In this document: in pieces, positions 21,901-36,900 of the stretch
How the letters are laid out: every line of letters starts with the position of its first letter
Position numbering within the stretch: position 1 is the first letter of the stretch
Assembly (NCBI GenBank): GCA_030063045.1
Contig: JAQSEB010000047.1
Coordinates: 2,170,001-2,234,000 of the forward strand
DNA: 64,000 bases
Source of the DNA: Pratylenchus scribneri
Lineage: Eukaryota > Nematoda > Chromadorea > Rhabditida > Pratylenchidae
Reading direction: 5' to 3'
Program-made: the position numbers and the translations under genes
Notes under the pieces: model-generated
Databases searched by the model: none
Told to the model about the DNA's origin: nothing
The model's input: the letters and a program-made list of their open reading frames with translations, nothing else

Positions 21901-24900
21901 AGAAAAAGATTATGGAACCGATGAGGGAATTGTTGAAGTCCGAGAAGGATTACATCGATGATTTGCGGTAATTTATTTTATTTTATCTTTTATAATTTGA
22001 TGATTCATCCAGAAAATAGTGAATTTATTTAATTAAAACAAATTAATAAATTATACGCTCATTAGAGTTTTGGTTTCCATTTAGTAGGGGGCATAAGATA
22101 GGTTTAAATTTAGCCATTGCTTTTAATTCAGTTTTTGAGTAAATTAAATGCTTATTCAATCTTCCTAAATTATATCGAATATTAATTTAGCCGATGCGTC
22201 GAAGTCTATTTATATGCCTATAAGACAGCCGGTTCAATGTGCCCTCTGGCAATACGTGGAAAGGAGCGTGAAATATTTGGCAACATTGATGAACTTTTCC
22301 AATTCCATTCCACGTAATTTTAATTCAACATTTAAATAAAATACTTTATATTTTTATAGTATTTTCCTTGGCGAATTGACTGCTTATGAAAGGAATCCCG
22401 AAGATGTGGGCTATTGTTTTATTGCATGGATGGAAAAATTGAAGGAACTTTATGCCGATTATTGCCTTAATAAAGAGGAGAATAATTTTTTAATTTGCTT
22501 GCCTGAGGCCATTTCCATGTTTAGCGTGAGTTATTTTTAATTAAAATTTAATTAATTTTTATTTTAATTGCAATTATTTTTTATTTTAAATAAAATTATT
22601 AATTAATTTATTAATTTTAGGAAATCCGTGAACAAAATAATTTGGAGCCATGCCATGATCTGCAATCGTTGGTGATTAAACCTGTCCAACGCATCACAAA
22701 ATATCACATTTTATTGAAAGAATTGCTAAAACATTCCACAAAAAATACCAAAGAACTTAAAGTGGGCTTTTTAATTAATATAAATTAATAATTTAAATTA
22801 TTATAGAATGCTTATAATATTGTTACAACAATTCCAAAATTGGCCAATGATCGGATGCATCTCAAATGCTTTGAAAATTCTCAGGTGGATTCTTTAAAAT
22901 AATTTGATTTTAATTACCTTTTAATTTTAAAGGAATACAATGTTGGCGATTTTGTCATGCAGGATACATTCATTGTCTCCGAACCAAAACGTTATTTCAA
23001 GCGTGAGAGGGAATTGCAAGTATTTTTGTTCGAATCGAACATTGTATTCGCCAAACGAGAGGAATTGTCAAGCAAAAAGTCTGGCTATGTCTATAAAGAC
23101 AGCATGCTGGTGGGCATTTTTTTCATAAATTTAACCATCTAAATATTTATATTTAGCTGCGAGAAATTCACGTTGTCGAACATGTTGAAGCGGATAACAC
23201 TAAATTTGGCCTGAGGCGAAGTGCATTCCCTTATCAAAATGACCAGAACACCACCGTGTTGAAGGCAAATACCGAAGCGCAACGAATCCTGTGGGTGAAG
23301 ACATTGCGCGATTTGAAAATTGACATTGGACGGCAAAAGAGCAGCATTGGTGGGCACATTTTTTTGTGATTGTTTTAAATATTTTTTATTATTTTTTTTA
23401 CTACAAAAATTATTATTTTGATATTTTCCAGACGGCTCCACATCAAGCAATCGAGCCTCTCGCGATTCCCAGTCCAGCCTGATTTTGCAATCAATGAACA
23501 ATCAAACATTCGAAGATGGACAATCCAGCGATGGGAATGGCTTCAACACCCCACCAACAGTGATCATGCGGGATGGAGGCAGTCAAGATGCGCAAATGGT
23601 GGCTAATAAGGTGGGCATAAAATTAAATGATAAATACAATGAAACTGGGCTTATTTTCTTTTATTTTCACTAAAAAAATCAAAAAAAAAAAATTAAATAA
23701 ATAATACAAAAAAAAAAGAATTTTAAACTTTCATTCAATCTTCAATTCTTAAACAATCAAAAATTGACTCTTATTCTCATCCCACTTTCAATTGTTTAAA
23801 AATTCTAGACCTTCTCATTATTATTGATAATTTCTCCCTGAAAAATAGATAGATAGGTGGGAAATGATCCTGTCAAAAGAACAATTGTTGTCCTCACGAA
23901 GGAGAAACATAAAGCGGATAAGCTTTTTCCACAATTCTCTCCCCGAATTTATCGATCCCCAAATTCTCACATCTCCCCCTTCACTTCATTACCTAATCAA
24001 AGCTTCACAAACACAAACTTGTGATTTATCTTTGACCAATTCCCAATTTAATCCAATTCTTTTGGAATAATTTCTGAATGAAGATGGAAAATTCCATTAC
24101 AAATACAGTCTATGCTTCATTTACATTCACATCATCCACAACCCAAAATGGAATTCATTCATCTTTTAACATTGCTGATGGAAAATCGGCAACAACTTCT
24201 TCAATTACATCCAAAAACGACATTACTTCATCATCAAAAGTGCCAGAGCCGCCACTACCACCATCATCCACAATTCTCTTCTATTCACCGAATAGAATGC
24301 CGGAAGAATTAATTTATGACAATCATGTGCTAGGCGAAAGAAATCAAAATGAAGAACGACCTTTTCAAACGCGCAAAAATTTCTTCCTTCAATCAACAAA
24401 TCTGGGTGTACCAAACAGGCGGATGAGTGCCAGTGTGGCGGATCTTTTGCCATCACGATTCCCGACGGAAGAAGAGGACGAAGATGTGTCCTATGAGATG
24501 GGAATGAATTCTGAAGCAATGATCTCCTCGCCAATGTTCACAACATCCATTATTGAAGAAGGCAGCAATGCAACCGTCAAAAATGTCCAACGGCAAGAAA
24601 TGATGCTTTCAAATGAACACCATCGAAACAGCAAATTCAATCGAAGCAATCGACGCCTTTCACGGATATTCCACAATTTCCGAGAACAGCTGGAACGAAC
24701 AAAAACCGCATTCCGTGCTTCGCTTGCCACAAATAACAACGAGGAATCAAAATGGAAAATAATGCCCACCTCACGCTCTTACCCTATTGCCTCTTCCACT
24801 TCACAAGTTTCACTGGAAAATTATTGGTGGAAAAGCATTCGGCATAGCAGGCAAACAACAACGATGGCAAAGGTAGAATGTGGGTAAATTGCCCGTATCT

Positions 24901-27900
24901 TTGCGGGAATTATTGACAAGCTTTAGGACATTCCTTTTTAAATTAAGTAAACGGCATTTTTATTGTTCTTTTTCATCTAAAATCAAATTATCTTCTCTCT
25001 TCTCGCACTTCAATTTCACATCTTTTTGGCAATCTAAGGATTGTCTTTGGCCATTTTTTGAAAAATGGATTTCCTCTCTCTTTCCTGACGTTCTTTTTTT
25101 ATTTAAAAGGCCAATGGGATTGTTGGGCTGTGGCCCAGTTTTTTGCCATCTAGTGGAAGGAAAGAGAGAAATGCGCTTTACGGAAAATGGGCTTTTGGTC
25201 GGCGGGAATGAGCTTCAATTGCACATTTCACTCCACTAGACCCCCAAATAATGCATAGAGACAACGGTCATGGCCATAGAGAAGGAGAAGCAGCCACAAA
25301 ATGGTGGAGAGGAGGAGGAACAATATCTGCCTACGGGGATAGAACATAAATTTTCCTCTTTCCACGGACTGGGTAATGAGTGCATGTGCGGGCTTGTCCC
25401 CACCCCTTCCTTCCAGCATCCTAAGGCTTTTGGCCCTAATTGTCCTTTCTTTTACACAAGAAGGGATTCGCAGCATCTGATACGAATCCTCCAACAACAA
25501 GACAAAGCCTCCACCCATATTCATTCTTCTCATTTTTCTGCTGAGGCCACATATTGTTATTATTTGTGTGGAATGGACTTCAGCTGGCTTATTAAAAACT
25601 TCACATGTTTTTTTTCCTTAATTTTATACTTATTTATAGGTGAAATATAGGGGCAGGAACTAGGAACTTGAGTGCCCTCATTGATGGGGATAGGGAATTT
25701 AATCTCAATTTAATCTGAAAAATAAACCATAAACGAGCCAACCAAATTCCCACTGCGGATTGCCCCTCCTTTTCTCGCCACTTTATCCCCCATCCAAAAA
25801 ATAAAATTCGAAGAAATTTTTTTCACCGATAATGAAAATTGGTGGAATTAATTTTATATTTCTTAAGCTAATTTAATGCGTGGATATTCCGTGCATTAAT
25901 TCATCCTCTTTCCTTTATCCTTTTCATTTCATCGAATTAATAATAATAATCATCAATGACTGATGGATGAGTGGGCTGCCTCTGGCCAACCATATTAGGA
26001 GAGCGGAAAATGGCGAGGGGGAAGGGGATTAATTCATAATACTCACATTTTTATGCGGTATTAGCAAAGGCAACAATTCCCCACATCCACCCATTCAAGC
26101 ATATTTATTAATTTTTACCAGAGGCAAAACAGCCGCTCATTTCTCATCAGCTTTTCCTTTCTTTATTTACATAATCAATATGGCCAATTTTTTCCATTTT
26201 AGAAAAAAAAATGTTGGGTTATTCAAAATCATTTCGTTCTCTTCGGTCCCATACCGAAAATTTATATGATAGAGCACGGCGTAAATTGACCGGGTCATTT
26301 CGGCACTCGCCAAATGGCGCCGCAAACAATGCCGACGATTCCATATCACCAACAAATTCTGGATGCTCAACACATTCTCTTACTGTTCAAAATAATCATA
26401 ATATTCCACATATCATTGAGGTGTCCAACAACAAAAATTTGGAAAACAAACAAATTTTCAAAAGATTAAATTGGATAAAGATTTATAACGGTTCAAAAGT
26501 TTATCCTAAACCCGTAAATCATATACTAAATAGATATATGATATATCTCATCTCAATACTTTGATAACGATTTTGCATAGACTTAACAAATAACCATTAA
26601 ACCAGAATCCGGTTTAAACCGTTTAATGCCCTTTAATTATGACCAAACTATAACAAATTATATACCATTCAATGCGTCTTGACCAGCTCTAACCAAAGGT
26701 GTATAGAGTTTGTGAATTTAGGACAAACCCTTAAACCATTATAATTACAAATAAAATATTTCCGATTAAATTAATTTTTACATTTCCAAATAATTTTCCA
26801 AGGATCGACGCATTTTGGTGGCGACGGAAAATTTCACTGCATCAAGGCCAGACCAAATGAGTGTACAATTGGGACAGAAGGTGGAAATGTTGCAACAGAA
26901 TGCGCATACGGAGGCAGCCAGTTCAGCGGAATTCATTAAAGTGGCCGCAATGGTGGACGGTGGGCAAAAGACAGCAACAATTGGATTGGTGCCCAGACGG
27001 ATCCTTGCCCCATTGCCTTCATCAAATCCTGATGCTGGTGGGTTTTACTATTTTTGAAACAATTTTGAATTAGAATGCATTATTGAACCATTTCGAAAAT
27101 TAAAAATTTCAATTTTAACCATTTTCCTGGTACAACTATTCTTGGGGTTTGGTAAACAAAGAGGCGAGTCAAGCAGCTTCTTTTCTTATGGCCATTGGCC
27201 TTGGCCAATAAATTGCTCTTCGCGAATGAGGGCCCATTTTCCTATCTTCTAATACTAAAATGGGGGTGGGAGGAAGGCGCAATAAAAAGAGCCATTTTTC
27301 TGAAAATGCGCCATCACCATCAGCGGCAATAAGACGTGCCACTTGGGGCTGCAGCCTCGCTTAACGTAAGTGTTATCCTCCCCCTCGAGCTCCATTCTCA
27401 TCTTATCCTCTCCAATTTTTCTTTTGGAATGTCTAGGATTCCATTCATATTGTTTTAATCCATTTTTTAATTGTAAGCATTTTTTTGAAATGATACCTTT
27501 TGCATTATTTTTTGGTTAATTGTTCTCCCTCCTGAGTTTTTGCTTGCCTTTTTTTTGACTGTGAAATTATAAAATAATCCAGAGAGCAGTCCGCTTTTCA
27601 TACTAATTCCCCTCCCTCACCACAAACGAGCTTTTAAGTATTCCAGTTAGGCAATTTTTACTTATTTTCTATTATTGATTTCCTCCCCCATAGAATTCAC
27701 CACATTATGTCCCAGCCTTCACATTCACCTTCACCTTTCATTTGTATGCTTTGGCATTTCCTCGCCTTGGCCAACGGCCGGCGGCACGACGCGGCTTTTT
27801 CAAGGCTTTCAAGGATCCCTTTCTTGGGACTCCCCACATTCTTTCCTTTTTTCCCATCATAAACTAACTAAATAATATTAAATTTGTCAAGCTGCTGCCA

Positions 27901-30900
27901 CTTTTGGGGAAGTGGCCACCACAAACTCTGGCCCCTGACTCCCAAAAACAGCCACACCCCCTCAAATGAACATCCTCTACATTTTTAATCCAATCCAGAC
28001 CAGTCTCGAAAATATAAGAAAATAATATGAATAATTTCTTCATTTCCTGTTGATTCTCACTTTCTGTTTTTCCATTAATCCTCAAATTTGGCATCCTCTT
28101 TTCCAAAAAATATCCTCCCATTCCCATCTTCCCAAGATAGAAAAATCTAATTTGCTAATGTTTGATGAGCCGGTGTTTCACTGACTGCCAAATCCCCCGC
28201 TTTTTCCAAAAATTCCGATGCGAGGCGAACTTCTCGGGCAAACCGAGCAGCGCACTTTATCCACCATCCTCTTATATTTCGCCTTCCTCCAGAAAGCCGA
28301 CTTTATCCTTCCCAAATTCTCCCAGTCCCAGCCGTAACCCACCCAACCCGGCCATCCACGCCAGAGCATTTTTGAGAGCGCCACTCTTCTTTTAGCAACA
28401 ACTCTTGAATAAACTTTCCATTCAAGAAAAAGAATAAAATGCTCGCTCATTTGTTCATCATTAGGCTTCCACGAATGTGAGTGAAAGGCCCCCAAGAGCA
28501 GCCAACCATATGAATCATGAATGGCTCTGCCAATAATTTTTTTCTTCCCGAGTCCCGACTTATAGTCAGTCGACCCCTTCCTCCTGTCTGTATGTTTGTT
28601 CTGTTCATTTCACCTATATTTCCCTTCATTCTTCCATTTCCTCCCTTTGATTACCACCATTATGGCCCAATCAAATCTCGCCAATCGATCGATGGTGGAT
28701 TTTCATTCGTTCCAATTCTAATCCAGGGCAGATCATCTCCTTAACAAAAATCCCCTTCCAAAAATGATGCCATCCACGTCATTATCGTCACATTCGCGAC
28801 GAATTGAACGTTCGCAAACCATCGATGAGAACGCCACTGCCGCATCATCAAAATCGCCCTCATCGGCCAGAGAAGTTGCGAATAATGTAAAAAAGGCGGC
28901 ACAACAAAGGAAGAAATTTTCTGCAGCCGCCATATTCAGCGGAATTTCCGAGTCGGCAGCAGCAAATTTTATGGCACGTCATGCGGCCGTGAAAAAGCAT
29001 TCATTTTCACATATTCGCTTTCCTTCATTCTCTCCACAACAATCCACCAAAAAGCAGAGCACAAGCAGTAGAAATCGTGGAATTTCTCCACAGGCATTTT
29101 CCTCACCATTTTTTATTTTTACCAAAATTCAATTAAAATCATAGCCTCCAGCATCTGCAAGGAATTTTCCAGCGAAAAATGCCGAATTTCGCCCTAAGCG
29201 TTTTTCATTCGCCATAAATAGGAAACGATGGTTTTCCACATCCACCACTACCGACCATTCAAATGCGCGAAAGATTACAGCTACAGACAGTTCTAGACGG
29301 ACGAGTACCACAGAGATCTCATCCACTTTAACCTCAGATTATGGGTCTTCAATCAATTGTGAAGGAGGTTTACATAAATTAATAAGGGATAAGGATCTCC
29401 AAAATAATTAATAATGGTTTACGGGTCTGTCCGTTCGTGAGACTCATTGAATTTTATATAATTTGTTAAAGGTTTTATACGGTTTAAAAACCGATTTTGG
29501 TTTTTCGGTTTAAAACTAAGTTAGAGTTGGTTAAACCTAGGCCAACATTAAAATCAACTGATGAGTCTTGATGAGATCTATTGATTGATTATAAGGTTTA
29601 TTTGTCTATGATAAACTTCTAAACCATAACAATTTTATTAGCAAATTAAATATTCTTTAATAATAATAATATAAATTGCAAAAATTATTCGAAATGGTTC
29701 AAAAATCAAAACTATATATTTTAATTAAATCATTATAATATTATTTTTCAGAAGCTTCCACTTCCCACACGAATGACGAACCCGCTTCAATGTCCAACAA
29801 ACGCACGTCATTTCGGTAATTTATTTTTGAGATGGATTTAACATTTAGTAATTGCAAATTCATCGGTCCCTCATTCCCCCTCCCCTATATTTGGAATGGC
29901 AAAATTTACGCGAATTAATTGCAAAGCGTCGAAATGATTTTTTCAGTGCGCCAAACTAGTTTAACCAAAAATGGATTGGGGTGGGATGGGTGACGTAATC
30001 GATTTCCCTTCCTTGGCTGATTAGGCGGTAAAAACAACGACGATGACTGGGACTGAAAAACGGTTTCTTCCCATCCCATCATCCCCTTTGCTCTTTACCA
30101 TTCACACAAATCTTGCCCTTGAATTTTAATAACATTTTAATTAATTTATCTAAATCTAAACAAAAGTTCAAAATGGGCAGAATTAGCCATTTCTCCGATT
30201 TAATTCTATTTCGATGCGGTCAAATTCGTAAGAATAGTCGAAAACAACAAACACCATTGAACCAACAAAAGCCATCATCCACTTCCAATAACTCGCTTGG
30301 AGGAGGAGTAAGGTACTCAATTTTTATGGCTTTTTGCACACATATTTTTTCGGGCCCCTCCGGATATAATTTATTCCGCTCAAAAAATATTCATTCAATT
30401 CCACTTTCATTCGTCGGCGGAATGTGCCTGCGAATGGCAGCCGTCTTCACCCACACTCATCTTCATTCACCCCTTTTTCACCTCCCTTACCATCCACTTC
30501 TTCATTAGGTCAGTATCGAAGAAGGGGGCAGAAGCCGCCATTGAATAATTGAATTCGCCTTAATTTTGCCCGGCTACTGCCTTGTTAGCATCCCCTTCTA
30601 GCGACTGCCTCAGGAGTATAAGGGGAAGAGGGGTAAGGAGGCCGAGAAATGATGGGCCAAGAGCGGGGCGAGAATTGTGTGTGTGGGGCCGGGTGCGGGT
30701 GGGGTGTGCCGTCACCGAATTGACGAGTGTGTAAGCACAAAAGCAAGTATGGAGAAAAGGGGCCGAATGTGGAAATGGAATGCGAATGGCCCCCTGATGA
30801 ACTTGCTGCTGCTTTCGGCCTTTCCCCCCTCCACTCTTCTAGAGGAGATAGCCCCACATAGTCGGCACAAATTTCATTTGCCAAATTCGCTTCGAATAAG

Positions 30901-33900
30901 CACCGCCGGCGGCGGGGGCCAAACCAGAGGGCTAGCACTACTTTTCCCTTCTTCTACCCCACCGTGTGCATTTGAATTGGAAAGTGGGAGGGTCCCATCT
31001 CCCATCCCACCTCATCTTCTTCGATTGATTCCCGCTTAACAGTCCTTCACGCACGGCTCCATTTTTGTCCATCCAAAAAACTAAATTGCCTACATTTTTG
31101 CTGCTAAAAATTGGCCATTCCCATTCCTACTCCATCTTTTGTTTATACACACACCCAATTCCCAATAAGCAAACTTCGAGAGTTTTTTTTTTCACCTCCT
31201 CCTTTCAGCCCTCATTATAATCTTCCTCCTCGCCTAATCCTTCAACGCGCCCTTATTTGCCGGGCCCCGCTTCATTCATTCATTCATTGAGTGAGCATTG
31301 TGCTCCTCGAGAAGATTATTGTGGTGGTGGCCGCCACTGGCTTTGGGCATTAGTCTTGGGAAGGGGGTTGGCCCAAAAACGTAAGGAGGCAATGGAGGAA
31401 AGTGTGCCCTCTTTCATCCCTTCTTCCTGGCCCTGCTGGTCGGCTGTCCCCATCCCCCCTTTTTTTCTCAAATTGATCGAGTCTATGTGCTTGTGGTGGT
31501 TTTTCTAATTCGCCTTCTCCTTTTCCATCCTAAAGCCAGGAAGTCAATCCAGGCCCATGACCATTTTCATGGCAACTGCTGGGCAAACATCATCATCATT
31601 CTCTCCCATCACATTCCATTTTTGTCCCAATCCCGAAGCCTCAGTTATTCTATTCATAAATTCCCAAATTTAAATTTATTGTTCTCATTTTTGAAAGTAA
31701 GGTGAGAAAAGCCAACATGGTTAAAATCAATACCATTTAAGCATTGAAAATTTTGGAAAATATTAAATAGTTGGCATTTGCCTAACTCTTCAAAAAACCT
31801 TAAAAGGTTAAGGACACTTTCCCTTTTTCTGTTTGCCCTTTTTCACATTACTACCATCCAATTTTCAATGTGCTACTGGCATTGAGGGCATAATAATTGT
31901 TTGTGCTCTCCAGGGACAATCGACTTCTTTTTAGCGGTGGCGCCGCCATGCCTTTAGGGGAAAGGAGGGATGAGAGGAATGTGTGCATATTGCATAAGGC
32001 CCCACATTTGCATTTTTGGCGGCGCGTTGCTACCGCGAAAACAATTATTAGCTCCTTCCTTACGTACAACGCCGCCGCTCTCGGCCAAAAAGGGAAGAAA
32101 GGCATAGAGGCTAGTAATAGAGGATGAGGGAGAGGGTGGCCATAAGGAAGGGAATTTGTGCCAATTCTTTTGGTTGCCAGGGATGAAATGATGGGTTCGA
32201 TTGGACTTTATTGCCTTTGTTAAAGGGAAATGTGTAAAATTTAGTGGTATGGAAATTTATAAAAAAAAATTAGTTATTTGGATATGGCCGGATTCGGATC
32301 ATCGACCTTTTCCCAATTCTTCCCATCCTATTTTCTGCCCAGCAATATATTGGTTGTAGGAATAGGAAGGATAAATCAAAGGGAAAAAGTTTTACCTAAA
32401 AAAACTGAAATATGTTAAACCGGTTTATTACAATTGCTATTTTTAGCCGCTTCTTCACATCCAACCAAAAACCTGAATCGAGCAGTAAAAACAACAACTA
32501 CTACACCTCTCATCGACCTTCATCCGGCAATATTGTTGCTGCGGATCGGCCCGGCTCATCCTCAGCCTTGCGACCGGAAGACAATCAACAACCCAGCTGT
32601 AGTTCTGTTCTTTCGCCTCTTTCTTCCCAACATCCTTCCAATACGGCCTCAACAACTGCAATTTCACCGCAACAATCGCAGCAGCCGATTCCATCGACTT
32701 CCTCTTCTGCAACGGGTGCCACCGATTTGGATTTGCCCCCACCAATGGATCAAATTGGCAGCAGTACTGTAGTAGCGGAAACGGGAGAGGAAAATGCTGC
32801 TAATGGGGCCACGGCAACGACCGTGAGTTTAAAGAATTAATATTATTCAAATTACTCTAATTTTTCAATTTTTAAAATTATTCAAATTACTCTAATTTTT
32901 CAATTTTTAAAATTATTCATAGACTTAAAAAAATTTTAATATATATTATTATTTAAATTCAATTTTTTTCCAAAATTATTTATAGATTAAGTTCCTAGAA
33001 AAAATATTTTCTCCACTCGGGGAATCGAACCCTCGACCAAAAAAATGCGAAACCATCCATTAACCAATTGCGCTATAAGAAAACCTAGCTTTAAGAATTT
33101 ACTTTCACATACAATAACTTAAAATTTTAAATTTTCCCTTCAACTTTTTAATATAGTAGAGCCTGATGAGCATATTTTTCTTTCCTTCAAGCCCCCGTCG
33201 ATAGTCAACCAAAAAGATTGATCCAATTTCCCACTGCTGAAAATTTTAGCCAATTTCTTTTATTCTGCACCCCCTCTATTGGCCCCAGAGATGCTCGATC
33301 AGAGCGAGGGATGTGGCCAATTGAAGAAAAATATGGGGAGCACAAATGGGACAGAAAGATTCGAGCGTTTGTGTCCAATCTTTCTTACGGCGCTCCAACT
33401 TCCCGCACTCAAACTCAAATCATAGGGGGAATAAATAAAGAAAAGGGGAGCCGCGACAAAACTTGTCGTCTTTCCCTCTATTTTCTATTGCCACCGCCTT
33501 TCCCCCCTTAATTTCATTTTCTTTTCCCTCATTTCGACCTTAAGTTAATCCTTAAAATCCAAAGGGAAGAATGGAAAAAATATGGCAAAATAAAAAAAAA
33601 CACAATCCCGACATAAATTGTCACGTCATTTCATCATTCATTTCTCCATTTCACAGATGTCCGAAGAGCAAAATAACAGTACAGCAGCTGAAGTGGCTGA
33701 GCCCAGTTCATCCCAGCAAGAACAAACAGCAGCCGGAACACCGATTGAGCAAATGAGCGCGGAGGAGAGCGCCCGACTAAAACGAAGGTAAATTTACGGG
33801 TTTTTCAACTCATTTTTTGTTCGAATTACCATAATACATTTCATAGTCCATCTAGAAATGTACTATAGAATCTAAAAACATTTGCACTAATCCGGAAAAA

Positions 33901-36900
33901 TATTTTCCCTTGTGCAGGTTCGAACCCGAGATCTAAATTTTGAAAATAGTGAAAGGTCCTTCCCCTTTGGGTAGAAAATTTTCAAATTTTTTTAAAATTT
34001 CAAAAAAAAATTAAAATTTTCAAAAAATTTTAATATTTTCAAAATTGTTTTAAATAAAATTTCTTTTATAAACCATATCCAACCTAAACTTAGAATCCAA
34101 CAATTTATCAATATGATTTATTAATATTAATTTTTGCAGTTATGTTCTTCAAGAGCTGGTCGAAACCGAACGAGCCTATGTCCAAGATTTGGCTTCAATC
34201 GTTGAAGGCTACATTTCTACATTACGCGAAATGGAGCTGAGCGATGAGGACAGGGAAAAAGTCAAAATAATATTCGCCAACATTGAACAAATTTTGGACT
34301 TCCACAAATCATTCTTTTGCAAGGAAATCGAGAAAAGTCTCCAAGATTATGAGGCAGCCGGCAATGCATTTATTAAATATGTGGGTTTAATTTATTATAA
34401 AAATATGGAATTTTAAATCTTTTTAGGAACGTCGATTGCACACATTCTATGTAAAATATTGCCAAAATAAGCCAAAATCAGGTTTATTGAAATTATTTGC
34501 AATTTCAATAAAAATATTTTGATTGGCAGATTTTCTGGTCAGTCAAGACTATTTCGAACAACTTTTTGCCGATGTGAAAGACAAACTAGGTCATAAAGTG
34601 GCGCTGAGCGATTTGCTAATAAAGCCAGTTCAACGGATAACAAAGTAAGCAGGAAAAACAATAGGCTAAATTTTGTTAATGCCTACTTTTGAAATAATTT
34701 TATTATGAATTGACGAAATTTTTAATGATTTTTAGAACCTAACTCAAAATTCTGAACTAATCTAAATAAATCATTGGATAACCAAAAATTTGTTCTTTAA
34801 TTTGGTAAAAATTGTCAAAATTGGTTCAATCATTAAGGAATTAATAATAAGCGTTTACGACAAAATAGGGCATCTTGCCCATCAATTGTCATGTCAAATG
34901 GAGCTCAGTCAGGGGGAATTGCCTTGGAGCAATATCATCCCTTCCTTCCATAGAAAAGAGAGGGCAATGAGCTCTTTCTTTTAGAATACTGTATTTAAAT
35001 GCCCAAAGAAAAGTATCATAATCTCTAAGAATCCCCTTATTCTCTTAAACTTTCTGAAAATTTCCGGAAAATTAAAACTTAATTATTCCATAATTTTTTG
35101 CAGATATCAATTGATGCTCAGCGACATTCTTTGCACATTTCACTCCACTAGACCCCCAAATAATGCATAGAGACAACGGTCATGGCCATAGAGAAGGAGA
35201 AGCAGCCACAAAATGGTGGAGAGGAGGAGGAACAATATCTGCCTACGGGGATAGAACATAAATTTTCCTCTTTCCACGGACTGGGTAATGAGTGCATGTG
35301 CGGGCTTGTCCCCACCCCTTCCTTCCAGCATCCTAAGGCTTTTGGCCCTAATTGTCCTTTCTTTTACACAAGAAGGGATTCGCAGCATCTGATACGAATC
35401 CTCCAACAACAAGACAAAGCCTCCACCCATATTCATTCTTCTCATTTTTCTGCTGAGGCCACATATTGTTATTATTTGTGTGGAATGGACTTCAGCTGGC
35501 TTATTAAAAACTTCACATGTTTTCCTTAATTTTATACTTATTTATAGGTGAAATATAGGGGCAGGAACTAGGAACTTGAGTGCCCTCATTGATGGGGATA
35601 GGGAATTTAATCTCAATTTAATCTGAAAAATAAACCATAAACGAGCCAACCAAATTCCCACTGCGGATTGCCCCTCCTTTTCTCGCCACTTTATCCCCCA
35701 TCCAAAAAATAAAATTCGAAGAAATTTTTTTCACCGATAATGAAAATTGGTGGAATTAATTTTATATTTCTTAAGCTAATTTAATGCGTGGATATTCCGT
35801 GCATTAATTCATCCTCTTTCCTTTATCCTTTTCATTTCATCGAATTAATAATAATAATCATCAATGACTGATGGATGAGTGGGCTGCCTCTGGCCAACCA
35901 TATTAGGAGAGCGGAAAATGGCGAGGGGGAAGGGGATTAATTCATAATACTCACATTTTTATGCGGTATTAGCAAAGGCAACAATTCCCCACATCCACCC
36001 ATTCAAGCATATTTATTAATTTTTACCAGAGGCAAAACAGCCGCTCATTTCTCATCAGCTTTTCCTTTCTTTATTTACATAATCAATATGGCCAATTTTT
36101 TCCATTTTAGAAAAAAAAATGTTGGGTTATTCAAAATCATTTCGTTCTCTTCGGTCCCATACCGAAAATTTATATGATAGAGCACGGCGTAAATTGACCG
36201 GGTCATTTCGGCACTCGCCAAATGGCGCCGCAAACAATGCCGACGATTCCATATCACCAACAAATTCTGGATGCTCAACACATTCTCTTACTGTTCAAAA
36301 TAATCATAATATTCCACATATCATTGAGGTGTCCAACAACAAAAATTTGGAAAACAAACAAATTTTCAAAAGATTAAATTGGATAAAGATTTATAACGGT
36401 TCAAAAGTTTATCCTAAACCCGTAAATCATATACTAAATAGATATATGATATATCTCATCTCAATACTTTGATAACGATTTTGCATAGACTTAACAAATA
36501 ACCATTAAACCAGAATCCGGTTTAAACCGTTTAATGCCCTTTAATTATGACCAAACTATAACAAATTATATACCATTCAATGCGTCTTGACCAGCTCTAA
36601 CCAAAGGTGTATAGAGTTTGTGAATTTAGGACAAACCCTTAAACCATTATAATTACAAATAAAATATTTCCGATTAAATTAATTTTTACATTTCCAAATA
36701 ATTTTCCAAGGATCGACGCATTTTGGTGGCGACGGAAAATTTCACTGCATCAAGGCCAGACCAAATGAGTGTACAATTGGGACAGAAGGTGGAAATGTTG
36801 CAACAGAATGCGCATACGGAGGCAGCCAGTTCAGCGGAATTCATTAAAGTGGCCGCAATGGTGGACGGTGGGCAAAAGACAGCAACAATTGGATTGGTGC

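Larger units (their letters stand above)
25219..35130 (+). repeat. 9.9 kb tandem duplication, copy 1 (9912 bp)
   Basis: Sequence from TTGCACATTTCACTCCACTA at 25219 to GCGACATTCT at 35130 is repeated immediately downstream. I compared the copies by eye and through all their open frames. The only difference found is four extra T in a T-run near 25608 (offset 9912 before it, 9908 after). Copy 1 contains the SH3 exon, three alternative first exons, the linker exons and DH2 exons up to a cut exon at its right edge. There is no evident microhomology at the junction. Near-identity means either a very recent event or an assembly artefact. Confidence 0.97.

Noticed and set aside
30585..31039. Overlapping 117- and 120-codon frames on opposite strands in an unc-73 intron
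   Set aside because: They fit none of the neighbouring splice phases and show no domain; the local GC-richness alone explains them.
33008..33088. Functional tRNA gene on the minus strand
   Set aside because: Boxes A and B are good, but the acceptor stem does not pair and the anticodon loop contains a long T-run. The tail matches the SINE family.
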